From contig JAISPN010000054.1 in assembly GCA_031274845.1 (NCBI GenBank), forward strand, positions 1-7,289: a stretch of DNA of 7,289 nt. Reading direction: 5' to 3'. The position numbers and the translations under genes were made by a program. The notes beneath the pieces are model-generated. The model was not told the origin of the DNA. It saw only the letters and a list, made by a program, of their open reading frames with translations, and searched no databases. Within the stretch, counting starts at the first letter, position 1; each line of letters starts with the position of its first letter. This stretch comes from Acidobacteriaceae bacterium (GTDB lineage: Bacteria; Acidobacteriota; Vicinamibacteria; Vicinamibacterales; CAVVIG01). Shown here piece by piece: positions 1-6,341 of the stretch.

Positions 1-13
1 AAACCAGCCGGAA

Positions 14-16
14 CAT
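14..16 (-). other. Possible start codon of a further minus-strand gene
   Basis: Reading the minus strand beyond the exporter gene, an ATG at 16-14 opens a frame (M-F-R-L-V) that runs off the window edge after five codons. A following co-directional gene would fit the layout, but there is no convincing ribosome binding site and far too little sequence to name a product. It may be a chance ATG. Confidence 0.15.
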
Positions 17-22
17 GGTCGC

Positions 23-60
23 CGTCACGACAGGTGTGCGCCCACAAACCTTCCGTGACG
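23..60 (-). terminator. Nested hairpin downstream of the exporter gene, candidate terminator
   Basis: The segment can fold into an imperfect stem. CGTCACG (23-29) pairs with CGTGACG (54-60), then AGGT (32-35) with ACCT (48-51), then GTG (36-38) with CAC (43-45). That gives 14 pairs interrupted by a 2x2 internal loop and a 2-nt bulge, closed by a 4-nt loop. It begins 11 nt beyond the stop codon of the FUSC-type gene, where a terminator would lie. No T-tract follows on the minus strand, so intrinsic termination is unproven. It could instead be leader structure of a next gene. Confidence 0.35.
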
Positions 61-71
61 ATGGGGGCGCG

Positions 72-1172
72 TCATCGCTTCGCGTTCTTCTCCATCAACC
101 CCACCACCAGATGCCAGCCAGCGAGCACGGGCAGCAGCAGGAGGATGCCGACCAGAATCCCGGTGAGGCGCGCGACGGCTGGACCAAACGCCGCGTGCAG
201 GTAACTGTCGGGGACCAAGGTCACCAGAATGGCCAGGGTGAACTGGGTGCCGCCGTACGCAATCGCGCTCTCGCTGTTCTCGATATGCCGTCCCAGCATC
301 ACGCCCAACATCATCCCGGCAATTAGCAGAGGGGCGGCCATCTCTGCTGACGCCCCCGCCAGCAGCAGAAACGCGGCGGCCATCGCCGCGCCGGAGACGC
401 ATCCGATGACGCGCAAGACGATGCGACGGACGACTGGAATGAAACCGCTCTTGCCGATGCCGCCGAGCGGAATGAGCATCAGCGCCATGATGGTGACCGC
501 GCCTTGCGCCAGTTCCGGAATCCGGAAGGCCGCCCAGAGAAACGGGAGCATCACGAGCGCGAGCGCGCCCTGACTGGCGTGACGCGCCACATCCGACCGC
601 CAGTCGACTGGTCGCGGCGGCGAACTTGGCGGCCCCGGCCAGCGTTGCCGCACCGTGAAGGTCGACACCATGCTGACCACGATGCACGCGACGGTGCCCG
701 CAAGCGTCTCCCGCAAGCGCAGCGAGATGAACGCCTCCACGACGTGCTCAGGATGTTCGAGCTTGTTGAGCAGAATCATGACGAAGGTCAAGCCGACGAA
801 CAGCCAGGCATAGCTGTGCTTGCGCGTGAGCGCCCCGTAGAGCGAAATGCCGCCAACCAGCGCCAGCGCCACGGCGGAAGCCGCCGTATGGCTCCACACC
901 CGCGGCACGATGACAAACGCCAGCAGCGCGCCAATCACGCTGCCGACGATGCGCAAGATCCCGCGCCAGAGGCTTTTCGAGATGTGGTCGCGCATCACCA
1001 TGTAGCCGGAAAACGCGGCCCACGCGATGTTCTGCCCGCCGGCAAGACGGCCAAAGGCGATGGCGAGCAGCACGGAGGCGACGCATTCGAACTCGTCGAC
1101 CATGCGCGGGCCCGGCGTGAAAAATGTTGTCGCTTCTTCCTCGATGCGCTGATACCACCGACGCTCTGCCAT
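72..1172 (-). CDS. FUSC-type inner-membrane transporter (fusaric acid/aromatic acid efflux-like)
   Basis: A 366-residue hydrophobic protein of the FUSC/aromatic-acid-exporter type, expected in the cytoplasmic membrane and probably exporting an organic or aromatic acid or related toxic compound. About twelve membrane segments can be read as two sets of six (about 28-173 and 199-357), joined by a short proline-rich linker (about 178-190). The two halves share an R-x-x-x-R-[IV]-x-G-x-[VC]-x-G-A signature (residues 70-82 and 250-262), so an internal duplication is visible. A related LRETLAGT stretch sits at 153-160. Full-length family members such as AaeB are about 650 residues with a large soluble domain, which is missing here. 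The ATG at 1172 follows the regulator stop by 46 nt with no strong Shine-Dalgarno, and co-transcription with the regulator is likely. The fold-level call is good; the substrate is unknown. Confidence 0.8.
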   Translation of the reverse strand: MAERRWYQRIEEEATTFFTPGPRMVDEFECVASVLLAIAFGRLAGGQNIAWAAFSGYMVMRDHISKSLWRGILRIVGSVIGALLAFVIVPRVWSHTAASAVALALVGGISLYGALTRKHSYAWLFVGLTFVMILLNKLEHPEHVVEAFISLRLRETLAGTVACIVVSMVSTFTVRQRWPGPPSSPPRPVDWRSDVARHASQGALALVMLPFLWAAFRIPELAQGAVTIMALMLIPLGGIGKSGFIPVVRRIVLRVIGCVSGAAMAAAFLLLAGASAEMAAPLLIAGMMLGVMLGRHIENSESAIAYGGTQFTLAILVTLVPDSYLHAAFGPAVARLTGILVGILLLLPVLAGWHLVVGLMEKNAKR

Positions 1173-1218
1173 GTCCGAATCCGTCCCGCTACAGAGTCTT
1201 ATGAATGTGATGCCACCA

Positions 1219-2016
1219 TCAGCGCCACGTCAAGACGACAAGCTTCAAGTCGTCTCGATTGGCAGGCGTGAGCGTGATCTGATCGCAGACGAGCCGGCCA
1301 CGGCGCGGGTGCATGAAATCGCGCGGGCCGCCTTCGCGCTCGAACACATCTTGAGAAGCCCAGAAGCGAGCGAAGTCAGGGCTCGCGGCAGACAGGGCAT
1401 CGATCAGCAGGCGCACGGGCGCGTCGGCCAGATGCCGAATGGCGTCGGCACGAAACTCGGCGACGAGGCGACGCGCGCGCGTCTCCCAATCGACGATCAA
1501 CCGGCGCGCGTCGGGCGAGGTAAACGTAAAGCGCAGCAGATTGCGATCGTGCGCGCCATCGAGCCAGCCGCTGAAAAGATCCGTGGCGTGCGTGTTCCAT
1601 GCGAGCGCGGTCCACTGACGATCGAGCACATAGGCCGGCGCGTCGATGAGGTGCACCATCTTCACGAGACCGGCGGGAACCGCGCTGTCCGCCGGGTGCA
1701 ATTCGTCCGGATCGCGGAGCGCGGCCAGCTCAAACACGTACGCGCGCTCGGCGCGCGACAGCTGCAGCGCGGTGGCGATCCGCGCCAGCGCCTCGGCGGA
1801 TGCGGAGACGTGCCGTCCCTGTTCAATCCAGGTGTACCACGTCGGACTCACGCCGCACAGTTGCGCGACCTCCTCGCGCCGCAGGCCGGGCGTACGACGC
1901 CGTTGCCCTGTGGGCAGCCCCACGGTCTGAGGAGCGAGGCGCTCGCGATGGTTTCGGAGAAAGTCACCGAGTGCGCGAGCAGCATCGGGATCAAATGCAA
2001 CAGCAGGATCGCTCAT
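1219..2016 (-). CDS. XRE-family regulator with MmyB-like ligand-binding domain
   Basis: A 265-residue DNA-binding regulator. An N-terminal helix-turn-helix (about residues 13-85) contains RRTPGLRREEVAQL (40-53) followed by GVSPTWYTWIEQGR (55-68), the hallmark of the HTH_31/MmyB-type XRE subfamily. The C-terminal half (about 105-262) has the matching MmyB-like ligand-binding pattern: LDRQW..LAWN (131-141), NLLRFTF (159-165), FW.SQDV (218-224) and a final hP..G-type segment (236-240). The ATG at 2016 (MSDPAVAF) is preferred over an upstream start at 2148, because the longer form would run into the divergent methyltransferase and add 44 residues unrelated to the family. These proteins usually control nearby genes, often an oxidoreductase or exporter, in response to a small hydrophobic ligand. 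Here the next gene on the same strand is the FUSC-type exporter, so it probably controls that gene and perhaps the divergent methyltransferase. The ligand is unknown. Confidence 0.9.
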   Translation of the reverse strand: MSDPAVAFDPDAARALGDFLRNHRERLAPQTVGLPTGQRRRTPGLRREEVAQLCGVSPTWYTWIEQGRHVSASAEALARIATALQLSRAERAYVFELAALRDPDELHPADSAVPAGLVKMVHLIDAPAYVLDRQWTALAWNTHATDLFSGWLDGAHDRNLLRFTFTSPDARRLIVDWETRARRLVAEFRADAIRHLADAPVRLLIDALSAASPDFARFWASQDVFEREGGPRDFMHPRRGRLVCDQITLTPANRDDLKLVVLTWR

Positions 2017-2108
2017 CACCGTCTCGGCAGGTGGCGTGTATACCGGGATAACCTGTCGCCTTGTGCCGGCCTTCCAAAGGATCTTACCGTGACGATCGAG
2101 GAGTGCTG
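2017..2108. promoter_or_regulatory. Divergent control region between regulator and methyltransferase
   Basis: This 92-bp gap between oppositely oriented start codons must hold promoters for both directions unless one transcript starts further away. An imperfect dyad, TATACCGGGATA (2039-2050, 10 of 12 positions symmetrical), lies 22 nt upstream of the regulator start. It is AT-richer than its surroundings, so it could be a -10 element, an operator for the XRE regulator, or both. I found no clear -35/-10 pair in either direction. The operator role is inferred from position only. Confidence 0.35.
2098..2103 (+). promoter_or_regulatory. Ribosome binding site of the methyltransferase gene
   Basis: GAGGAG lies 5 nt before the ATG at 2109. 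This decides the start in favour of that ATG over the in-frame TTG at 2061, which has no comparable signal. Confidence 0.7.
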
Positions 2109-2903
2109 ATGAAACATCACGATCACGTCGCCCACACGTTTGGCGCAAGCGCGACCGCGTATCTCACGAGCGAGGTCCATGCCACCGGCGAGGATCTGGC
2201 GCATCTTGCGTCCACATTCGCCGCCACCCGCGGCCACGCCCGCGTGCTCGACATGGGGTGCGGGGCGGGCCATGCGAGCTTCGCCGTGGCGCCCCATGCG
2301 CGCGAAGTGGTGGCGTACGACATCGCGGTCCCGATGCTCGACACGGTTGCCCGCGTCGCGCGGGAGCGCGGACTGACGACGATCCGCACGCAGCAAGGCG
2401 CCGCCGAATCGCTGCCGTTCGCCGACGCCTCCTTCGACTGGGCAATCAGCCGCATGAGCGCGCACCACTGGCGCAATGTCCCGGCCGCGTTGGCTGAAGC
2501 GCGCCGTGTGCTGACGCCGGAAGGTCGGCTGACATTCATCGACGTGGCAGGCGTCGACGATCCGCTGTTCGACACGCACATTCAGGCGATCGAGCTCCTG
2601 CGCGACAGCTCGCACATCCGCGACTATCGCGCCAGCGAGTGGTTGCACATGCTGGAAGCCGCAGGATTCAGCAGTCACGTGACCAGGCGGGGGCGCATCG
2701 CCATCGACTTCGACACCTGGGTCGCGCGCATGCGCACACCGCCCGATCGCGTCACCGCGATCCGTTCGCTGTGGACAAATGCGCCCGATGAGGTGCGCCA
2801 CTACTTTGGCGTGCAACCCGACGGCTCATTTGAACTCGACGTGCTGATGATCGACGCGGCAAGCGCCCGCGTCACGAAGGAGGACACATCCCATGCCCAC
2901 TGA
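2109..2903 (+). CDS. Class I SAM-dependent methyltransferase, YafE/UbiE-like
   Basis: A 264-residue soluble methyltransferase with a Methyltransf_11-type Rossmann core. The SAM-binding motif I, VLDMGCGAGH, is at residues 46-55. The acidic end of strand 2 is VVAYD (67-71). The motif around AAESLPFADASFD (98-110) contacts the adenine side, and the post-core segment ARRVLTPEGRL is at 131-141. SAHHW (117-121) and LRDSSHIRDY (164-173) resemble E. coli YafE, a putative methyltransferase of unknown substrate, so the YafE-type label is more specific than UbiE. The substrate cannot be read from the sequence. The start is fixed by GAGGAG and the ATG at 2109. The stop lies 11 nt inside the next gene, which suggests translational coupling with the TrmO-like protein. 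The divergent XRE regulator may also control it. Confidence 0.88.
   Translation: MKHHDHVAHTFGASATAYLTSEVHATGEDLAHLASTFAATRGHARVLDMGCGAGHASFAVAPHAREVVAYDIAVPMLDTVARVARERGLTTIRTQQGAAESLPFADASFDWAISRMSAHHWRNVPAALAEARRVLTPEGRLTFIDVAGVDDPLFDTHIQAIELLRDSSHIRDYRASEWLHMLEAAGFSSHVTRRGRIAIDFDTWVARMRTPPDRVTAIRSLWTNAPDEVRHYFGVQPDGSFELDVLMIDAASARVTKEDTSHAH
2877..2883 (+). promoter_or_regulatory. Strong ribosome binding site of the trmO-like gene, inside the methyltransferase gene
   Basis: AAGGAGG, a near-ideal Shine-Dalgarno, lies 9 nt before the ATG at 2893 and within the last codons of the upstream methyltransferase gene. The second gene can therefore be initiated efficiently in its own right, rather than only by reinitiation. 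Confidence 0.75.
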
Positions 2904-3363
2904 CACCATCACCATGACGCCGATTGGCGTCGTCTCTTCTCCACGCACCGATCTCAGCGACGACGACTGGGGATCGGTTGAATCGACCATCATCATCACC
3001 TCGCCCGATCTGCGTGATGATGCGCTCCTTGGCCTCGACACCTTTAGCCACCTTGACGTGGTGTTCTACTTCAACCGCGTCACGGCGGATGACATCGAAC
3101 ACGGAGCGCGGCGCCCTCGCGGGCGGCAGGAGTGGCCGCTGGTCGGGATCTTGGCGCAACGTGCGAAAGCACGCCCCAATCGCATCGGCGTATCGTGCTG
3201 CCGCCTCATCAGCGTCAACGGACGCGAGATCCGCGTGCAGGGGCTCGACGCCATCAACCACACGCCTGTCCTGGACGTGAAGCCTTGCATGCGTGAATTC
3301 CAGCCGATCGGCGACGTGACGCAACCCGCATGGAGTCACGAGCTGATGAAGGACTACTACTGA
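2893..3363 (+). CDS. trmO: TrmO/TsaA-domain protein (UPF0066), probable tRNA m6t6A methyltransferase, short form
   Basis: A 156-residue protein of the TrmO (YaeB/TsaA, UPF0066) family. Characterised members use SAM to N6-methylate t6A at position 37 of certain threonine tRNAs. Visible family features are the start PIGVVSSPRTD (10-20), the DDWG segment (24-27), FSHLDVVFYFNRV (51-63), GILAQRAKARPNRIGVS (85-101) and TPVLDVKP (124-131). E. coli TrmO is about 235 residues with an extra C-terminal domain. This copy has only the catalytic beta-barrel, as in archaeal and other short forms, and ends with a WSHELMKDYY tail. The usual aromatic residue of the D-x-K-P-Y motif is Cys132 here. The ATG overlaps the methyltransferase gene by 11 nt and has a strong Shine-Dalgarno. 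The family call is firm. The tRNA target is inferred, and short paralogues could have other substrates. Confidence 0.82.
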   Translation: MPTDTITMTPIGVVSSPRTDLSDDDWGSVESTIIITSPDLRDDALLGLDTFSHLDVVFYFNRVTADDIEHGARRPRGRQEWPLVGILAQRAKARPNRIGVSCCRLISVNGREIRVQGLDAINHTPVLDVKPCMREFQPIGDVTQPAWSHELMKDYY

Positions 3364-3378
3364 GCGGCAGGGTGTGTG

Positions 3379-3415
3379 CCATGAAATTCCACCACCTGGT
3401 GGTGGAATTTCATGG
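3379..3415. terminator. 37-bp near-perfect palindrome between convergent genes, candidate bidirectional terminator
   Basis: Two 18-nt arms (3379-3396 and 3398-3415) are exact reverse complements around one T at 3397. The inner part is CCACCACC pairing with GGTGGTGG, flanked by an AAATT/AATTT segment and CCATG/CATGG. It lies in the 78-bp gap between the ends of the trmO-like and trpB2 genes, starting 15 nt after one stop and ending 26 nt before the other. That is where a two-way terminator would be. There is only a three-base T run on the outer side of each inner stem and no long T-tract. The rest of the gap shows nothing else. Confidence 0.7.
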
Positions 3416-3441
3416 AGACGAACGAATCAACGGCATCGTGC

Positions 3442-4809
3442 TTAGCCGACCTTTGGCAGGTGCTCGAGCGAGGCGGTGACCGCTTCTTTCGGATACGCGA
3501 AGTCTTCGAGGCCGCCCGAGAAGTAGCGGTCGTAGGCGGCCATATCGAAGTGACCGTGACCGGAGAGGTTGAACAGCAGCGTCTTCGGTTCGCCTGACTG
3601 CTTGCAGCGCAGCGCTTCATCAATGCAGGCGCGGATGCCGTGACACGACTCCGGCGCGGGGATGACGCCCTCGGCGCGCGCGAACATCACGCCCGCCTCA
3701 AAGGTCGCCAGTTGCGGCACCGCCACGGCTTCAATCAGCTTCTCGTGATAGAGCTGCGACACCAGCGGCGAATCGCCGTGATAGCGCAGACCACCGGCGT
3801 GAATCCCCGGCGGCATGAAGTCGTGACCGAGCGTGTACATCTTCATGATCGGCGTGTAGCCGGACGCATCGCCGTAGTCGTAGGCATACACCCCTTGCGT
3901 CAGCGTCGGACACGACGTCGGCTCGACCGCGACGAGGCGCAGATTTTTCGCCTTGGCGTCGCCCGCCGCTTTGTCGGCGAGAAACGGAAACGCGATGCCG
4001 CCGAAGTTGGAGCCGCCGCCGCACGGCGCGAAGATCATGTCGGGGTAGTCGCCGACCTTGGCGAGCTGCTTCTTTGCTTCAAGACCGATCACCGTCTGGT
4101 GCAGCAGCACATGATTGAGCACCGAGCCGAGCGAGTAATTCGTATCGGCGCGACCGGCGGCTTCCTCGACCGCTTCGGAAATCGCAAGACCGAGCGAACC
4201 CATATTGTTCGGATCGGCGGCCAGCGCATCGCGTCCCGCCTTGGTCAGGTCGCTCGGGCTGGCGAACACTTCCGCGCCCCAGGTCTGCATCATCGAGCGG
4301 CGTGACGGCTTCTGCTGGTAGCTGATCTTCACCATGTAGACGCGCACGGCGATGCCGAACATCTGACCGGCAAACGCGAGCGAGCTGCCCCACTGCCCCG
4401 CGCCGGTTTCAGTCGACAGGCGCGTGATGCCCGCCTGCTTGTTGTAGAACGCCTGCGGCACGGCGGTATTCGGCTTGTGCGAGCCGGCGGGCGAGACTGC
4501 TTCGTTCTTGTAGTAGATCTTCGCCGGCGTGCCGAGCATCCGTTCCAGCCGATGCGCGCGGTAGAGCGGCGACGGCCGCCAGATGCGATACGCCTCGCGC
4601 ACTTCTTCAGGAATTTCAATCCAGCGTTCGCCCGACATCTCCTGTTCCAGAATGGCGCCAGGAAAAATCGCGCCGAGCGCTTCCGGCGGCACCGGCTGAC
4701 CGTTCGGCCCGAGCGGCGGCGCTGGCGGAGTCGTCATGTCGGCGACGATGTTGTACCAGTGCGTCGGGATGTCGTGTTCTTCGAGCAGAATTTTTGTGTG
4801 GAGGCTCAT
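3442..4809 (-). CDS. trpB2: Tryptophan synthase beta-like protein, TrpB2 type (PLP enzyme)
   Basis: A 455-residue cytoplasmic PLP enzyme that joins indole to serine to form tryptophan. The length, the long N-terminal arm with THWYNI (16-21) and the overall pattern place it in the TrpB2 branch, not the shorter TrpB1 (about 400 residues). The PLP lysine is Lys112 in GSHKPNTA (109-116). The catalytic glutamate is in ETGAGQWG (134-141), and the phosphate cup is CGGGSN (263-268). The late SGHGHFD motif is also present. TrpB2 proteins often lack the usual TrpA contact features and are proposed to rescue free indole or work alone; no trpA or other trp gene is in view. It is the third gene of a minus-strand run, 14 nt after the dioxygenase stop, with only a weak GGAA before its ATG, so coupled translation is likely. 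The family is certain; the physiological role is less so. Confidence 0.95.
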   Translation of the reverse strand: MSLHTKILLEEHDIPTHWYNIVADMTTPPAPPLGPNGQPVPPEALGAIFPGAILEQEMSGERWIEIPEEVREAYRIWRPSPLYRAHRLERMLGTPAKIYYKNEAVSPAGSHKPNTAVPQAFYNKQAGITRLSTETGAGQWGSSLAFAGQMFGIAVRVYMVKISYQQKPSRRSMMQTWGAEVFASPSDLTKAGRDALAADPNNMGSLGLAISEAVEEAAGRADTNYSLGSVLNHVLLHQTVIGLEAKKQLAKVGDYPDMIFAPCGGGSNFGGIAFPFLADKAAGDAKAKNLRLVAVEPTSCPTLTQGVYAYDYGDASGYTPIMKMYTLGHDFMPPGIHAGGLRYHGDSPLVSQLYHEKLIEAVAVPQLATFEAGVMFARAEGVIPAPESCHGIRACIDEALRCKQSGEPKTLLFNLSGHGHFDMAAYDRYFSGGLEDFAYPKEAVTASLEHLPKVG

Positions 4810-4823
4810 AGAGTGTTCCGAGG

Positions 4824-5660
4824 TTAGACGCCAATAGACACGGGTGGATTGCCAAACCGAAAACTCGACGCGGTGATCCCGCCGAAAAAATCACGCTGAT
4901 GCCAGACCCGCGCGCCCGCGTCCTGCTCGGCGGCGCCCGCGACAACCATCAACGGAATGAGATGATCTTCTCTCGGATGCGCGGCGCGCGCGCTGGGCGC
5001 CTGCTCCCACGCGAGGAGCCGCGCCGTGCGCTCGGCGAACGGCACATCGAGCAGCGTCTGGGAGAGCCACGCGTCGAACTGCCGCGACGCCTCATCGCCA
5101 CCGCCGCCCATCATCGCACGCAGATTGTGATAGCTGAGACCGCTGCCGACCATCAGCACCCCTTCGTCGCGGAGCGGCGCCAGCAACCGCCCCACCGCGA
5201 GGTGCAACGCCGGATCGAAACCCGTATCGATCGACAACTGGACGATCGGCATGTCTTCACCCGGATAGACCGGCTGCATGATGCTGAACGTGCCGTGATC
5301 GAAGCCGCGCGCCGGGTCCAGCGTGGCCGCGACACCGCCCGCGCGGAGTAACTCCTGCACACGTTGCGCCAGCCGGGGAGAGCCCGGCGCGCGATAGTGA
5401 ATCTGATAGAGCTCGCCGGGACACCCGGAGTAGTCGTAGACCATGCCGGGCCACTCGCCCGAGGAGAGGGCGAAGCCGCGTGTGTCCCAATGTCCGGTGA
5501 TCACGAGGACCGCCGTGGGCCGATTGTCGAGTTCGGTCCGCATGGCGAGCAGCGACTGCTCCAGCAGGTCGAAATTGCGGCGGAACGCGCCGGTCATGTA
5601 CGGCCACGGCCCGCCGCCGTGACTGAGGAAATACGCAGGAAGCCGGCACTCAGTCGTCAT
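4824..5660 (-). CDS. Class III extradiol dioxygenase, 4,5-DOPA dioxygenase (YgiD/DodA) type
   Basis: A 278-residue member of the LigB-like superfamily, which opens catechol-type rings next to the hydroxyls using a His-bound metal. Candidate ligand and active-site histidines are all in place: His14 in SHGGG, His57 in TGHW, His122 in FDHGTF, His178 in SYHN, and His228/His233 in HPREDHLIPL. The length and this pattern match the DODA/YgiD group, whose members cleave L-DOPA or other catechols; E. coli YgiD is described as a zinc-dependent DOPA dioxygenase. The true substrate here is unknown. The ATG at 5660 lies 3 nt after the DUF2461 stop and has no clear Shine-Dalgarno, so reinitiation is likely. 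TrpB2 follows 14 nt downstream. Pairing a ring-cleavage enzyme with an aromatic amino acid synthase suggests aromatic metabolism, but that is inference. Confidence 0.92.
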   Translation of the reverse strand: MTTECRLPAYFLSHGGGPWPYMTGAFRRNFDLLEQSLLAMRTELDNRPTAVLVITGHWDTRGFALSSGEWPGMVYDYSGCPGELYQIHYRAPGSPRLAQRVQELLRAGGVAATLDPARGFDHGTFSIMQPVYPGEDMPIVQLSIDTGFDPALHLAVGRLLAPLRDEGVLMVGSGLSYHNLRAMMGGGGDEASRQFDAWLSQTLLDVPFAERTARLLAWEQAPSARAAHPREDHLIPLMVVAGAAEQDAGARVWHQRDFFGGITASSFRFGNPPVSIGV

Positions 5661-5663
5661 GAA

Positions 5664-6341
5664 TCAGAACGCCACATCCAGCGCCCCGCACAAAAAGCGC
5701 ATGAGCGGAGCCGCCTCGGAAAACCGCTGTCCGGTCAACGTGACGAAGTGACGCGACGTCACCTCGTCCGCCGACAACGACGCCAGCGCGATGAAATCCT
5801 TGCGGCGCAGATCCTCAATCGCCACATGATTCGCGGCGAAACCACGCGGCTGACGCTGCAGGCTCTCGCCGCCCAGCGTCCAGTGCCGCGCGAAGGTCTT
5901 GTCGTCGCGCACCGCGAACCAGCGCTTCGGCGTCTCGGCGATCGCCTGACGAATTTTGAGGAGCGCGTCCGCTTCCGGGTGCCAGCAGCCCGCGCCGAAA
6001 AAGCAGTCGTCGTCCTCGGCGATGTGCACATACAACCCGGGCGCATGCACGTCTTTCCCGCGTACGTGCCGAAACTGGATGCCGATATTCGTTTTGTACG
6101 GCGTCTTGTCGAAGGCAAACCTGGTGTCGCGATAGACCCGCATCAACGACCCGCCCATCTTGCGCGCATCCGCGCGAAACTTCGGCGCAAAGGTCGCCAG
6201 CACGGGCGCCATCGCTTCGATAAACTCCAGCGCCGGTGTCCGCACCAGCGATTCATAGCGTGATTTATTCGCCTCGAACCACTCGCGCTGATTATGGCGG
6301 CGCAACTCACGCAAAAACTTGAAGGTCTCTGGGGTGAACAC
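5664..6341 (-). CDS. DUF2461 (TIGR02453-type) protein of unknown function
   Basis: A 225-residue soluble protein of the DUF2461 family, which has no established biochemical role that I know of. Typical features are the N-terminal FLRELRRHNQREWFEANKSR (9-28), the central signature RVYRDTRFAFDKTPYKTN (68-85), PGLYVHI (101-107), the GCWHPEADALLKIRQAI segment (118-134), and QRQPRGF with IEDLRRKDF near the end (162-168, 175-183). No signal peptide or membrane segment is visible. The start is a GTG (6341-6339) with GAGGAG six nt upstream (6353-6348). A GTG five nt upstream in another frame would not give the family N-terminus. It is the first gene of a probable three-gene operon with the dioxygenase and trpB2, and is divergent from the SDR gene. 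Length is normal for the family. Function should not be guessed. Confidence 0.92.
   Translation of the reverse strand: MFTPETFKFLRELRRHNQREWFEANKSRYESLVRTPALEFIEAMAPVLATFAPKFRADARKMGGSLMRVYRDTRFAFDKTPYKTNIGIQFRHVRGKDVHAPGLYVHIAEDDDCFFGAGCWHPEADALLKIRQAIAETPKRWFAVRDDKTFARHWTLGGESLQRQPRGFAANHVAIEDLRRKDFIALASLSADEVTSRHFVTLTGQRFSEAAPLMRFLCGALDVAF

Noticed and set aside
56..74. Five-base inverted repeat TGACG/CGTCA over the exporter stop codon
   Set aside because: The stem is too short with a 9-nt loop, and it competes with the stronger nested hairpin at 23-60.
25..1271. Alternative frames across the exporter region (minus 25-687, plus 504-1271)
   Set aside because: The exporter frame alone gives a coherent membrane protein. 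The others are Arg-rich and lack hydrophobic or domain structure.
1171..2109. Long plus-strand open frame of 312 codons opposite the regulator gene
   Set aside because: It lies antisense to a clearly recognisable XRE/MmyB gene, is rich in Arg, Gln and His with no family motif, and is a typical shadow frame in GC-rich DNA.
2017..2148. Longer N-terminus for the XRE regulator starting at 2148
   Set aside because: The additional 44 residues overlap the start of the divergent methyltransferase and do not look like the family. The ATG at 2016 gives the normal length.
3640..4305. Plus-strand open frame of 221 codons inside trpB2
   Set aside because: It is fully antisense to the conserved catalytic part of trpB2 and is dominated by Arg and His; nothing suggests a real protein.
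5364..6263. Plus-strand open frame of 299 codons opposite the dioxygenase and DUF2461 genes
   Set aside because: It spans the junction of two well-supported opposite-strand genes and has a low-complexity, Arg-rich composition without domains.
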